Source: a virus
IMG/VR virus record: IMGVR_UViG_3300020477_001008
Coordinates: 62,001-126,000 of that record
DNA: 64,000 nucleotides
Strand: one strand, 5' to 3'
Within the stretch, counting starts at the first letter, position 1, and each line of letters starts with the position of its first letter. This document shows positions 52,769 through 62,804 of the stretch, piece by piece. A program made the translations under genes and the position numbers. The notes below the pieces were generated by a model, which was given only the letters and a program-made list of their open reading frames with translations, was not told where the DNA came from and searched no databases.

Positions 52769-53947
52769 ATGTCAGAAAACAAAATGATAACTGAAAATTG
52801 GGATAACACTAAAAAAGCTCTGATGGAAGGTCTAGAAGGCCAAAAGAAAGACACTATGTCTGCTGTGTTAGAAAATACACAGAAATATTTGGCAGAGGCC
52901 GCTTCAGCAGGTGCTACAGGTGCCGGCAACGTTGCCGCACTTAACAAAGTGGTATTACCAGTAATTCGTAGGGTTATGCCTACTGTGATCGCGAACGAAA
53001 TCATCGGTGTACAACCAATGACGGGTCCAGTTGGACAAATCCACACATTAAGAGTAAGATATGCAGAGTCAGATCAAGGTGTAACAGCAGGTTCTGAAGC
53101 ACTTTCACCATTCCAAATCGCAAGAGGTTATTCTGGTGAAGAAGGTACGACTACTGATACAGCGGCGGCTACAAGTGCGTTAGAAGGTAAAGCGGGTAAC
53201 AAATTATCTATCCAAATCTTAAAACAAACTGTAGAAGCTAAAACAAGAAAACTTTCAGCAAGATGGACATTCGAATCGGCGCAAGATGCTAACGCGATGC
53301 ACGGTTTAGATGTAGAAGCGGAAATTATGGCCGCTCTTGCTCAAGAGATAACTGCAGAGATAGATCAAGAGATCTTATTCTCATTAGATTCATTAGCGGC
53401 AGTTGGTGGAACATATAACCAAGGTGGTGTTTCAGGTACAGCTACTTTCGTAGGTGACGAACACGCGGCTTTGGCTACTATGATCAACAGAGAAGCTAAC
53501 AGAATCGCACAAAGAACAAGAAGAGGCGCAGGTAACTGGTGTGTATTATCTCCAGTAGCTTTAACTGTTCTTCAATCAGCAACAACTTCAGCTTTCGCAA
53601 GAACAACTGAAGGTACTTTTGAAGCTCCAACTAATACTAAAATGGTTGGTACTTTGAACGGTGCAATGAGAGTATATGTTAATTCATATGCGGCTGACGG
53701 TGCAAACGTATTAATCGGTTACAAAGGTCCAGGTGAAGTGGATGCGGCGGCTTTCTATTGCCCATACATCCCATTAATGTCATCAGGTGTTGTAATTGAT
53801 CCTACAACTTTCGAACCAGTAGTAAGCTTTATGTCTAGATACGGTTACGTACAATTAGACAATACTGCTTCATCACTTGGTAATGCAGGTGACTACCTAT
53901 CGAAAATTGATATGAATACAAACATCGCTAACTTGAAATTTATGTAA
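52769..53947 (+). CDS. 23: Major capsid protein gp23
   Basis: A 392-aa HK97-fold capsid protein; VLPVIRRVMPTVIANEIIGV, QPMTGPVGQIHTLRVRYAES and the C-terminal FYCPYIPLMSSGVVIDPTTF, EPVVSFMSRYGYVQLDN are strongly conserved in gp23. The probable gp21 cleavage motif L-A-E lies near residue 43 (KYLAE|AASAG). T4 gp23 is 521 aa, so insertions of T4 are absent, as usual in marine relatives. A strong terminator follows. Confidence 0.98.
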   Translation: MSENKMITENWDNTKKALMEGLEGQKKDTMSAVLENTQKYLAEAASAGATGAGNVAALNKVVLPVIRRVMPTVIANEIIGVQPMTGPVGQIHTLRVRYAESDQGVTAGSEALSPFQIARGYSGEEGTTTDTAAATSALEGKAGNKLSIQILKQTVEAKTRKLSARWTFESAQDANAMHGLDVEAEIMAALAQEITAEIDQEILFSLDSLAAVGGTYNQGGVSGTATFVGDEHAALATMINREANRIAQRTRRGAGNWCVLSPVALTVLQSATTSAFARTTEGTFEAPTNTKMVGTLNGAMRVYVNSYAADGANVLIGYKGPGEVDAAAFYCPYIPLMSSGVVIDPTTFEPVVSFMSRYGYVQLDNTASSLGNAGDYLSKIDMNTNIANLKFM

Positions 53948-53987
53948 TATTTTAAGTTGCGGAATAGTATTCCGTAGTAAACAATTT

Positions 53988-54016
53988 AAAACGCCCGGTT
54001 TTATGCCGGGCGTTTT
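53988..54016 (+). terminator. Strong terminator after gp23
   Basis: AAAACGCCCGG (53988-53998) pairs with CCGGGCGTTTT (54006-54016), an 11-bp stem with a 7-nt loop. A second small hairpin (CGGAAT/ATTCCG, 53960-53974) lies just before. It isolates the capsid operon from the fibre gene. Confidence 0.92.
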
Positions 54017-54091
54017 GCGTTATAGCAGATCTTTAATTAAACAATCCTTTTAATAAAAATGGCTAAATATTTGTAGGAGAACAGAACAAAT

Positions 54092-56536
54092 ATGGCGGCT
54101 AAGACAACAAGACGATCATCAGGTACTATTCACTTCGCACCAGAAGTTACATTTGCTGGTAATACAGCTACAATAAGCTCTACGGACTTATCAGTAGGAG
54201 ATAGCTTATTAACACTTAATAAAGGCAATGCTTCATTAAGTGGTTCAGGTGGTATTGAAATAGAAGAAGCAGGATCAATTATATCAAGCTTAAAATATAC
54301 TGAAGCAAGTGGAAATGGTACTTGGACTTTCCTAGGAAAAGGTACATCAAAAGTAGATTTTAATAATGCTACATTTGAAAACTATGGATTAGGTACAATA
54401 TCGTCAGCGGATATTAACGCAGGTACAATTGATGGTACTACAATTGGTGCTACGTCGCATACAACAGGTAAGTTTACAGATTTAACAGCTACAGGAACAG
54501 TTAATTTAGGTTCTGGTTCAGTATCAGCTACAACATTCACAGGTGCCTTAACAGGAGATGTTAATGGTAACGTAACAGGTAACCTAGTAGGAAATACAAC
54601 AGGTAATACAACAGGAAATTTAATTGGTGATGTTTATGCAAGTAATACTACAACAAAAATTTTAGAAGCAGGTACTAATGGTACAGATGCAACAATACAA
54701 GCAACATTAACAGGTGACTCAACAGGAGTACATACTGGTAATGTTAAAAAAGGTGATGGTACAGTAATAGTAGATGTTGCTTCAACACCAGCATCATTTA
54801 CAGGACAAGTTTCAAGTATTGCTAATTTTACTACAACAAATTTAGCTGAAGGTACAAATTTATATTATACAAACGCAAGAGCAGATGCCAGAATAGCGGC
54901 GGCAGGTATAAATGATTTATCAGATGTTAATACAAGTGGTATAAGCACAAATAATATTTTACAATGGAACGGAACAGCTTTTGTTCCAGCTACAATAGGT
55001 TATTCAGTTGCTAATTGGCAGACGGCTACTTTTACAACTAATAATACAATTAATGGTACATCATTAGCGGCAGGATCAGCCAGTGGTTTATCAGATAACA
55101 TTACAGTAATTGGATCAACTAAAGTTAGGGTTGAAGCACATTCAAGATATAAAATTACTGGTTCAGGTAATTGTGATTTTTATGCTCAATTAAAAAGAAC
55201 ATCTGGAACACCAGCTATATTGGCAGAAGAAAAATATTCAGTAACGGCAACTACAGCACAAACAATTAATTCAAACTTTGATGTGTTTGAAACTGTTGGT
55301 GCAGGAACTCACACTTATGCAATTGAATTTTTTGCTAGTGCTAATACTATTTCATTAGAAAACAATCCGGCACAAACAAGTGGAACAGCAACAAGTTATA
55401 TACAATTAACTGAACAAATTATAAACAATAGCATTATGCAAAATGTTATTGAAGATTCTACTCCACAATTAGGCGGGGCCTTAGATGCCCAATCAAACAA
55501 AATTGAAAATTTAGCGGCGCCAACAGCACTTACAGATGCGGCTAATAAGCAATATGTTGATACTCAAATAGCAACAGAAAACAGTATTGCTGAAATGGAT
55601 GATGTTGATACAACAGGTATTGGCAATAACAAAATTTTAAAATACAACAGTACATCAAGCAAATGGGAAATGGCTGATGATATAGATACAGATACAGGTA
55701 TATTAAATGTTGTAGAAGATACTACTCCACAACTTGGTGGCGGTTTAGATTTAAACTCAAAAGATATTACAGGCACAGGATCAATCAACATAACAGGCGG
55801 TGTTACAGCTTCAACAACAGGTGCATTTAAAGATGGAACATATTCAGGTAACGTAACTATTACAGGAAACTTAACTGTAAATGGAGATACAACTACAATT
55901 GATGTACAAACATTAGAAGTTGAAGATCCAATTATCATTTTAAACAAGCATTCAACACAACCAGCAAACAATACTACTGACGCAGGTATTATAGCACAAA
56001 GAGGATCATCTGAAAACAATGCGGCTTGGTTCTGGGATGAAACAAGTGATAGATGGATTGCGGCAACCACAACAAGTGATGGTTCGGCTACAGATATTAC
56101 AGTTACAGCAAACGCAAATATGCAGGCCGGCACAGCATACTTAACAGCAACAACGGCTCAATATGCTGACTTGGCTGAGCTTTATACTTCAGATAAAGAA
56201 TATACTGTAGGTACTATTCTTGTACACGGAGGTTCAGGTGAAGTAACAGAATCAACTACTAAAATGGATCATAGAGTGGCAGGAGTTGTATCATCAAATC
56301 CAGCATACTTAATGAATAGTGAAGAAAAAGGTATGACAGTACCAGTTGCATTAAGAGGTAAAGTTCCTGTAAGTGTAATAGGTCCAGTTGCAAAAGGTGA
56401 TTTAATTGTAACTAGTGATACGCCAGGTGTAGGTGAAGCACATCCAGGTGTAACTAATTGTGTGTTTGTAGTTGGTAAAGCACTTGAAGATGATGATACT
56501 GAAAATCTAGTAAGATTAATTAACGTTTTAGTTTAG
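54092..56536 (+). CDS. Fibre-like virion structural protein
   Basis: An 814-aa beta-rich protein. Residues about 150-190 are short repeats of GDVNGNVTGNLVGNTTG type, typical of trimeric fibre shafts. Residues 470-560 show two copies of a unit around EDTTPQLGGGLDLNSKDITG. The C-terminal 130 residues (YADLAELYTSDKEYTVGTIL, HRVAGVVSSNPAYLMN, VALRGKVPVSVIG) match a C-terminal domain common in marine phage fibre-like proteins. TAGGAGAA precedes the ATG. It is likely a receptor-binding or head/tail decoration fibre. Confidence 0.82.
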   Translation: MAAKTTRRSSGTIHFAPEVTFAGNTATISSTDLSVGDSLLTLNKGNASLSGSGGIEIEEAGSIISSLKYTEASGNGTWTFLGKGTSKVDFNNATFENYGLGTISSADINAGTIDGTTIGATSHTTGKFTDLTATGTVNLGSGSVSATTFTGALTGDVNGNVTGNLVGNTTGNTTGNLIGDVYASNTTTKILEAGTNGTDATIQATLTGDSTGVHTGNVKKGDGTVIVDVASTPASFTGQVSSIANFTTTNLAEGTNLYYTNARADARIAAAGINDLSDVNTSGISTNNILQWNGTAFVPATIGYSVANWQTATFTTNNTINGTSLAAGSASGLSDNITVIGSTKVRVEAHSRYKITGSGNCDFYAQLKRTSGTPAILAEEKYSVTATTAQTINSNFDVFETVGAGTHTYAIEFFASANTISLENNPAQTSGTATSYIQLTEQIINNSIMQNVIEDSTPQLGGALDAQSNKIENLAAPTALTDAANKQYVDTQIATENSIAEMDDVDTTGIGNNKILKYNSTSSKWEMADDIDTDTGILNVVEDTTPQLGGGLDLNSKDITGTGSINITGGVTASTTGAFKDGTYSGNVTITGNLTVNGDTTTIDVQTLEVEDPIIILNKHSTQPANNTTDAGIIAQRGSSENNAAWFWDETSDRWIAATTTSDGSATDITVTANANMQAGTAYLTATTAQYADLAELYTSDKEYTVGTILVHGGSGEVTESTTKMDHRVAGVVSSNPAYLMNSEEKGMTVPVALRGKVPVSVIGPVAKGDLIVTSDTPGVGEAHPGVTNCVFVVGKALEDDDTENLVRLINVLV

Positions 56537-56693
56537 ATAAACGTTCTTTTTTAGCTAAACGTTCTTTTTTAGCTCTAACACTTTCATTATAACTTAATCG
56601 TAAAGATTTAATTTCTTCAGCCATATAATCAGCAAAGTCTTTTCTTGCTTTTCTTATGTTTTTTTCTTTACCCATCCAAACAACCTTAATCAT
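56520..56693 (-). CDS. 57-aa basic protein antisense to fibre 3' end
   Basis: A Lys/Arg-rich helical ORF (MIKVVWMGKEKNIRKARKDF, then SVRAKKERLAKKERLSK with an internal repeat KKERL). Its ATG overlaps the end of the 222-aa gene by 8 nt, and its last 17 nt are antisense to the end of the fibre gene. It would be the last gene of the gp14 operon. Function unknown. Confidence 0.5.
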   Translation of the reverse strand: MIKVVWMGKEKNIRKARKDFADYMAEEIKSLRLSYNESVRAKKERLAKKERLSKLKR

Positions 56694-57354
56694 ATTTTCT
56701 TTTTAATTCTTCTATTATATTTTCATTGAAGTCTTTATATACATCTGCCCATTTTTTAAAGTCTTTTAACATTTCTTGTACGTGATAATAACTTATAGGA
56801 TATGTAAAAAATGGATAATTTGCTTTAATATCTTGATATCTTTGTTCAAGTCTTTGTAAGCTAATAATATCGTATTCAATATCAAGCCTTAACTGTGGAA
56901 AAAAATGTTCTTGCAAAAATATATCATATACAAATCTGTGATTTATATTTCCTAAATCAAAGTTGATACGACATTCTGCTATTTCAAAATACAAAGCTCT
57001 TACTGGATTAATTCCTATTCTATATTTAGATAATATACTTGGAAATTTATATCTTTGGTCTAGTGTTCTTAAGTTACTAGTTATAGTATAATATACATCT
57101 TCAATATCATATCTTAATTGTAAATCAGTATCAGCAGTATGTTGATTATAAAAATTATATGCATCAACTAATACTTTATATAAACTTCTTAATTCACCTT
57201 TTTCAATACCTTCCATATATTCATAGAAATCTTTTTTTGTAATTCCGTAATCAGTAAGGTAATTTGCTAAATTTTTATTAATAGCTCTTTTTTTAAGAAA
57301 GTGATTTAAATCACTTATCATTCGTGCTTGATGTATTTGATAAATTTGCCCCAT
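56686..57354 (-). CDS. 222-aa hypothetical protein
   Basis: A Tyr/Arg-rich, probably all-helical protein (starts MGQIYQIHQARMISDLNHFL; later FRSL-like helices such as ILSKYRIGINPVRALYFEIA). Unrecognised. It lies in the operon behind gp14, gp15 and the Nudix gene, 17 nt after the latter, so a late virion or assembly role is possible. Confidence 0.65.
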   Translation of the reverse strand: MGQIYQIHQARMISDLNHFLKKRAINKNLANYLTDYGITKKDFYEYMEGIEKGELRSLYKVLVDAYNFYNQHTADTDLQLRYDIEDVYYTITSNLRTLDQRYKFPSILSKYRIGINPVRALYFEIAECRINFDLGNINHRFVYDIFLQEHFFPQLRLDIEYDIISLQRLEQRYQDIKANYPFFTYPISYYHVQEMLKDFKKWADVYKDFNENIIEELKRKYD

Positions 57355-57371
57355 AATGTACTATTTAGGCA

Positions 57372-57794
57372 TTATGTAGAAAGGTTACAAAGCTTTTTAA
57401 TTTTGGCTATATTTTTTTTATTAGTTAATGTAATTTTGGCACCACTATGCAATGGCTTAGGCCATTTACCAATATCTATCCAAGCATAACCAGAGCTTTC
57501 ATCATTTAATGTAGGAATAAATTCTTTAGGAGTAATAATAACATAGGTATAATATATAAATCCTTTGTCAGGTGATCTGTACGTATCAAGAGGATTTAGT
57601 TTTTCCATATGTGGTACAAAACCTATCTCTTCATTCATTTCTCTACGTAAAGCATCAATAGGCTCTTCACCTTTTTCAATTTTTCCACCCCAGAAGCTCC
57701 AAGTATTAGGATAAGAAACACTTTTGCTTCTTAAGTTTAAAAGCATTCTCTTTGTGTTTTTTGCTACGAATGTTGTTCCTACTGCTTTATACAT
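57372..57794 (-). CDS. Nudix hydrolase
   Basis: A 140-aa protein with a complete Nudix box: GGKIEKGEEPIDALRREMNE followed by EIGF (Gx5Ex7REUxEExGU). The N-terminal VGTTFVAKNTKRMLLNLRSK and the FWGGKIEKGEE context recall MutT/NudF-like enzymes. It would hydrolyse a nucleoside diphosphate linked compound; T4 nudE lies elsewhere. It sits oddly between gp15 and an unknown in a virion operon. Confidence 0.9.
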   Translation of the reverse strand: MYKAVGTTFVAKNTKRMLLNLRSKSVSYPNTWSFWGGKIEKGEEPIDALRREMNEEIGFVPHMEKLNPLDTYRSPDKGFIYYTYVIITPKEFIPTLNDESSGYAWIDIGKWPKPLHSGAKITLTNKKNIAKIKKLCNLST

Positions 57795-57838
57795 AATAAT
57801 TTCTCTTTTATTTTTCTTATATTATAAGAGAATTATGG

Positions 57839-59218
57839 CTACGGTGCAAGTTCTAATTTCCAGAAGCCATTTTTATATTGACCTTGATAACTGTCAATCC
57901 ATTGGGTTCCTGTCCATCTATATTGTGATCCTGTATTAGTATTTGTTACATATTTTGTACTAGAATTTGCTGAAGCATCAAAACTTATTGTCCATTTTGC
58001 AGAGCTACCATCATATTGGATAATATCATTTGCACTTGCTTCAAATGTTGATCCCCAAGCTAGTGTATTTTTTGGAATAGGATTTACTAATAGATATCTT
58101 TGTCCATTAGTAACTGCTGGTAAAGTACCATTTGTTGTTGGTAATGGAAATGCTGTTTCTGGATCAATAATTTTATCAACTGCCGCTTCGGTATTATTTG
58201 GTAATGTTGAAGTATCAAGTGTAAAAATTAATTTATTTTTATCAGTTGGATGAAATGCTAAAGTACCATAAATGTCAGCTGTAGAATCAGTAGGTTCACC
58301 TGACTGTCTTAAAACTAATCTTGAAATACCATCTTGCAATTGTCCATAAATTTCTAAAAACTCTTTCCAACTTTCATCATCATTTTTACCATAAGCACCT
58401 AATAATGAAACGTTATTTCCTACAATTGATATTTGTGAATTTTCAGGTGTAACAACATTTGTTCTAATTTGACCAGGAAAGTTTTCAAAGAAATTAATAA
58501 ATCTTGGATCGTAATCTAAGTCATCAATTGAATCTGTATTGTTTACTCTAGCAATAATTTGTTTAATAATAGATTGTTTTTTAACTTTAGCAGGTGGGTT
58601 TAACCAAATAGGTAAACTAAATGTTAATGTAGCAACATCTAATTGTGTATCTGCACCTTGCGGTACTGCTCTTGAACTCCATACAATATCAATTAACTCT
58701 ACGTTAGTAATATTAGTCCAATCTAATGGATTATCATTTGCTTGTAATTCTATTGCTGGATTAAACAATACTAATATTTGTTCCATAATTTGTAATTTTT
58801 GATCTGTGTTTGAACACCAAAGATCAACAGCCATATTTAGATTATATGGAACAGGCATAAATCTTTCTACTGTATAAGTATTGCCTATTTCTGCTGTATA
58901 ACTATCTGATGAAGTATCATATTTTCTTTCCGCAACTTGTACTTTATCAATTAATCTTGGTTCTTGTAATCTGTCTCTTGCTATTTGCAAATTAGTAATA
59001 TAAGCACTCATAAAAGGACAAGAGTTCATTACGTTTTCTGAATTATGTCTTAATATATGAGCTACCATTCTTTGCATATCAGCATATCTTACTGGTACTC
59101 TCACATAAGCATTACTATCACTATTACTTTTTTTACCAACTTTAATAGAAACGTCATCAAACAATTTCATAAATTGTAAAATGTATCTTCTTACCTGTTG
59201 ATCATACCAATATTGCAT
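57839..59218 (-). CDS. 15: Tail completion/sheath stabiliser gp15-like
   Basis: A 459-aa protein following gp14. MQYWYDQQVRRYILQFMKLF, YTVERFMPVPYNLNMAVDLW and QKLQIMEQILVLFNPAIELQ are typical of gp15, which forms the hexameric ring at the top of the tail. T4 gp15 is 272 aa; the C-terminal 190 residues here (an Asp/Ser/Asn-rich beta part ending FWKLELAP) are an added domain. It is 9 nt after gp14. Confidence 0.85.
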   Translation of the reverse strand: MQYWYDQQVRRYILQFMKLFDDVSIKVGKKSNSDSNAYVRVPVRYADMQRMVAHILRHNSENVMNSCPFMSAYITNLQIARDRLQEPRLIDKVQVAERKYDTSSDSYTAEIGNTYTVERFMPVPYNLNMAVDLWCSNTDQKLQIMEQILVLFNPAIELQANDNPLDWTNITNVELIDIVWSSRAVPQGADTQLDVATLTFSLPIWLNPPAKVKKQSIIKQIIARVNNTDSIDDLDYDPRFINFFENFPGQIRTNVVTPENSQISIVGNNVSLLGAYGKNDDESWKEFLEIYGQLQDGISRLVLRQSGEPTDSTADIYGTLAFHPTDKNKLIFTLDTSTLPNNTEAAVDKIIDPETAFPLPTTNGTLPAVTNGQRYLLVNPIPKNTLAWGSTFEASANDIIQYDGSSAKWTISFDASANSSTKYVTNTNTGSQYRWTGTQWIDSYQGQYKNGFWKLELAP

Positions 59219-59227
59219 TTTTTATCC

Positions 59228-60472
59228 TTAATCTGTTTTAGGTTTAATAACCTTACTTAAATATTCTCTTTCTTTGTTACCAGAACCTTGTCCTGATTTA
59301 TCATTATTAATAAATGAATCAAGTTGTTGATTACTTGTAACGTATGTACCTCTAAAGTCATCACTAACTTTAATATATCTATTTCCTTCTTTTCTAAATA
59401 ATCTACTTGGCGAATAATCAACACGTAATACATATTGACCTTCTGTAATTGAAGCAGGAAACGATGTTCCAGTATGAGTTATTGTTAATCCTAATCCAGG
59501 TTTTCCACTTTGTGATTTTGGATTAATTTTATGTGTGTCTTTTTCATTTACATATAAGTGACCTACGTCAGCCCCTTTAGTTGGAACGTTTCTAGTAGCT
59601 TCATTAACAACAGCATCTGAAATATTAATATCTTCTTGATAAGTTGATATAATATTTTTAAGATCACCTGCGTCTTTACCGCTACCAAGGATATCTCTAA
59701 ATTCTTGTGCGTCTTGCATAGCAACTGCCTTACATCTCCAGATGTGTGGCCACCAACCTGGATCGTAACCTTCTTGACCTCTTGCGGCGTCTTCAACCAC
59801 ATAAAATTTGTTTATCGCCATATCTTCTTTTGGTGTATAAGAAGATGTTGTTGCACTAGCAGAACTTTTATCGCCAGTAACTGTTTCTCCTGTTTGGAAA
59901 TCTGCGCCAACTGTTACTCTAACAGTTTTTGCATCGTGGTTGTAAGCAATAACGGTGGCAGTTGCTCCTGATGTTCCACCAGTTATTGTCTCGCCTTTGC
60001 GAAACTTTTTAGTTGGCTGTGCTGTTAATGTCATTGTTGCACAGTCAAGTCTTAAATCATCACGTTGGTGTGGTAATTCAAATACATCACCTGGCATAAT
60101 TTTTCTACCAAATCTATCAACCATATCATTAAGATGGAAAGTTAGATAGATAGTATCGTTGGTTTGAAACAAGCCAAATTGTGTTAAATCAAAATCTTGA
60201 TCTTGAACTGAATATACACCACGTAAATCATATACATCAGGGTCATAATTTCTGTCCCTGTTTTCTAAGAATAATAAATCTTGTACGTTAGTAGGACTTA
60301 TATTAGTGTTCGTAGGTTGGTCTGAAGATACACTATCAGTTTGTGCGTGAGTACCTAATAGTTTGTGTACAAATACACCTGTACCACCCATTAAAAAGTG
60401 TTCTCTTACAACACGATCAGCAAAACTGTAATCGTTACCTTTATTTGGTTTCCATAAGCTTAATCTTGGCAT
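59228..60472 (-). CDS. 14: Neck protein gp14
   Basis: A 414-aa protein; MPRLSLWKPNKGNDYSFADR, VREHFLMGGTGVFVHKLLG and NRDRNYDPDVYDLRGVYSVQ are the conserved gp14 features, with QFGLFQTNDTIYLTFHLNDM later. T4 gp14 is 256 aa; a beta-rich insert (KFRKGETITGGTSGATATVI, repeated as TGETVTGDKSSASATT) adds about 50 residues. It is divergent from gp13, its neck partner. Confidence 0.9.
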   Translation of the reverse strand: MPRLSLWKPNKGNDYSFADRVVREHFLMGGTGVFVHKLLGTHAQTDSVSSDQPTNTNISPTNVQDLLFLENRDRNYDPDVYDLRGVYSVQDQDFDLTQFGLFQTNDTIYLTFHLNDMVDRFGRKIMPGDVFELPHQRDDLRLDCATMTLTAQPTKKFRKGETITGGTSGATATVIAYNHDAKTVRVTVGADFQTGETVTGDKSSASATTSSYTPKEDMAINKFYVVEDAARGQEGYDPGWWPHIWRCKAVAMQDAQEFRDILGSGKDAGDLKNIISTYQEDINISDAVVNEATRNVPTKGADVGHLYVNEKDTHKINPKSQSGKPGLGLTITHTGTSFPASITEGQYVLRVDYSPSRLFRKEGNRYIKVSDDFRGTYVTSNQQLDSFINNDKSGQGSGNKEREYLSKVIKPKTD

Positions 60473-60500
60473 AATAAGTCCTTATAAGTCCTTTATCTAG

Positions 60501-60508
60501 TATTTATT
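60501..60508 (-). promoter_or_regulatory. Late-type promoter for gp14-gp15 operon
   Basis: The minus strand reads AATAAATA, 28 nt before the gp14 ATG, with AAGGAC between. On the plus strand an ACTAAATA lies 8 nt before the gp13 ATG (60523-60530). Confidence 0.65.
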
Positions 60509-60538
60509 GAATTTAAAAATCTACTAAATAGTTATACA

Positions 60539-61285
60539 ATGGCAAAAGAGCAATCAAAACGACAGGAGCTAATAAACGATATCAAAACCATCTTAGGTGA
60601 CGGTATGGTTGATGTAGAGCTTGATCCAAAGCACTACGAACAGGGTATTGATTTAGCTGTAGACAAATTTAGGGCAAAAAGCGACAATTCTACTGAAGAA
60701 GCATTTATATTTGTAGAATTACAAGCCGATAAAAACCAGTATACATTATCTGAAGAAGTAATTGAAGTTAAACAGCTATATCGTAGATCAATCTCAGGCT
60801 CAAATAATGCTGTAGATATGGATCCATTTGAATTAGCATATACTAATTTGTATTTTTTACAAGGTGGTAGAATTGGTGGTTTATTAACGTGGGATGCATT
60901 TGCACAATATCAAGAAGTTGTTAGAAGATTATTTGGTGGTCACTTAAACTTTAAATTCAATACAAATACTAAAATATTGGAATTAATGCGTAGACCAAGA
61001 GCAAATGAAAATATATTAGTACAATGTTATATGGAAAAACCTGTTGATACTTTAATAACAGATAGATATGCAAGACCTTGGATAAGAGATTATTCATTAG
61101 CACAATGTAAAATGATGCTAGGTGAAGCAAGATCTAAATATTCATCTTTACCAGGTGCTCAAGGTAACGTAACTTTAAATGGTGATGCTCTTAAAAATGA
61201 AGCCCAAGCGGCAATAGAAAAACTTGAAAGAGATATAGAATTATACGGTTCAGGTGAAGATCCACTAACATTTGTCATTGGATAA
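60539..61285 (+). CDS. 13: Neck protein gp13
   Basis: A 248-aa head-completion protein: LINDIKTILGDGMVDVELDP, YEQGIDLAVDKFRAKSDNST and IFVELQADKNQYTLSEEVIE are characteristic of gp13 (309 aa in T4), as is the C-terminal RPWIRDYSLAQCKMMLGEAR and YPSLPGAQG-like element (SSLPGAQGNVTLNGD). It forms the neck ring that joins the portal. Confidence 0.92.
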   Translation: MAKEQSKRQELINDIKTILGDGMVDVELDPKHYEQGIDLAVDKFRAKSDNSTEEAFIFVELQADKNQYTLSEEVIEVKQLYRRSISGSNNAVDMDPFELAYTNLYFLQGGRIGGLLTWDAFAQYQEVVRRLFGGHLNFKFNTNTKILELMRRPRANENILVQCYMEKPVDTLITDRYARPWIRDYSLAQCKMMLGEARSKYSSLPGAQGNVTLNGDALKNEAQAAIEKLERDIELYGSGEDPLTFVIG

Positions 61286-61311
61286 TTTTAAAAAATTTGT
61301 TATAATATAGA

Positions 61312-62166
61312 ATGAGTATTAATTTTAGAGTACATCTTACGGGTTCAAAAAACGTATCTTTAGACTTTGAAACATATGGTAATTCATATGTTAAATTATT
61401 TGAAGATAGTTTAGTAGATGCAATACAAAATAGTTCTTTAAGACATCCATATAAAGTATATAATTTTTCTGATCAACAGACAGAAATAAAAGAACAAATT
61501 AGTAAAATTAATACTACTATTGATATAATTAATAATTCAAAATCAGATACATTTATTGATAGAAAAATTAATTATGAAACGTATGCTGATGATGTAAATT
61601 ATGTACATACACACTTTGTTGATTCACACGTTTCTGATATTGATGGCGAAGCATTTGGTGATTTAAATAACCACTTACACGGTTTAGAAATATTACAAAG
61701 TCCAAGGCAAAATAACAATGCTATTGGACAAATTTATTTAGATTTTCATAATAAAAAGTTTTTTGATATGCCAGAAGAAGCATTAAAACATTTTACTATA
61801 TCAAGAAAATATGGAGAATGTTATGTAAATTATTGCCAAATAGGTAGACATATTTTTGAAATGTTTAATAATCAAGACGAACACGCACACGATGATCATA
61901 TTATTCCATTAAACAGAATTAGCGGTAGTACATATATTTGGCTAGGACCAAATACTGGCTTTGAAACTTTTAAACAAAAAACAAAACAATTAGAAGAATG
62001 GTTTACAACTAATAATATAGGTGATAAAATTGGTATGAAATGGGGCGATCCTAAATTAGCAATAGGTTGGTTACCTGTTGGAAGAATGATAACAAATATT
62101 GATTACCAAGAATTAATAGGTATTAATGAAATTAAAAAAGTTGACTATTTAGAAAAAACAAGTTAG
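61312..62166 (+). CDS. 284-aa hypothetical protein
   Basis: A His/Asn/Asp-rich protein (HTHFVDSHVSDIDGEAFGDL, DEHAHDDHIIPLNR) that I do not recognise. The His clusters suggest metal binding (NYVHTHFVDSH, EHAHDDH). It lies between gp13 and the dNMP kinase on the same strand, 26 nt after gp13 and 8 nt before the kinase. Confidence 0.6.
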   Translation: MSINFRVHLTGSKNVSLDFETYGNSYVKLFEDSLVDAIQNSSLRHPYKVYNFSDQQTEIKEQISKINTTIDIINNSKSDTFIDRKINYETYADDVNYVHTHFVDSHVSDIDGEAFGDLNNHLHGLEILQSPRQNNNAIGQIYLDFHNKKFFDMPEEALKHFTISRKYGECYVNYCQIGRHIFEMFNNQDEHAHDDHIIPLNRISGSTYIWLGPNTGFETFKQKTKQLEEWFTTNNIGDKIGMKWGDPKLAIGWLPVGRMITNIDYQELIGINEIKKVDYLEKTS

Positions 62167-62174
62167 TATATATT

Positions 62175-62804
62175 ATGATAGTTGGATTAGTAGGTTTTAT
62201 AGGTTCAGGAAAAGATTCAGTAGCAAAACATTTTGAAGAAAGTGGTTTTACAAGAGATTCTTTTGCGGCGCCATTAAAAGATGCTGTATCAAGTATATTC
62301 AATTGGCCACGTGATATGTTAGAAGGCGATACAGATAAGAGTAGAGCATTTCGAGAAATGAGAGATACGTGGTGGTCTAGCAAATTAGAAGATAAAGGCT
62401 TTACACCAAGATGGGCTTTACAATACATTGGTACAGAAATATTAAGAGATCAATTTAATCATAATATTTGGCTTCATAGTTTAGAAAATAGATATATGGC
62501 TAAAGGTAGAAAACAAACTATTGTTAGTGATTGTAGATTTAAAAATGAAGTTGGATTAATTAAAACTTTAGGTGGATATGTAGTTAGAGTTAAAAGAGGG
62601 CCAGATCCACATTGGTACGAAATGGCTAAAGAAGCCGCTTCAGGCGATAAATTTGCACAACATAGTTTATATGAAATGGGCGTACATCAAAGTGAATGGG
62701 ACTGGGTTAATACTAGAGTAGATTTTGTAGTTGAAAATTCAGGATCATTAGATGATCTATCAAAAGGTGTTCAGAACATTGTCGCTCAAATTAATAAAAA
62801 TTAA
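62175..62804 (+). CDS. 1: Deoxynucleoside monophosphate kinase (T4 gp1-like)
   Basis: A 209-aa P-loop kinase: GLVGFIGSGKDSVAKHFEE (Walker A), DSFAAPLKDAVSSIFNWPRD, PRWALQYIGTEILRDQFNHN and QTIVSDCRFKNEVGLIKTLG match T4 gp1, which phosphorylates dNMPs to dNDPs for phage DNA synthesis. T4 gp1 is 241 aa. It converges with a minus-strand gene, ending 1 nt from it. Confidence 0.93.
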   Translation: MIVGLVGFIGSGKDSVAKHFEESGFTRDSFAAPLKDAVSSIFNWPRDMLEGDTDKSRAFREMRDTWWSSKLEDKGFTPRWALQYIGTEILRDQFNHNIWLHSLENRYMAKGRKQTIVSDCRFKNEVGLIKTLGGYVVRVKRGPDPHWYEMAKEAASGDKFAQHSLYEMGVHQSEWDWVNTRVDFVVENSGSLDDLSKGVQNIVAQINKN

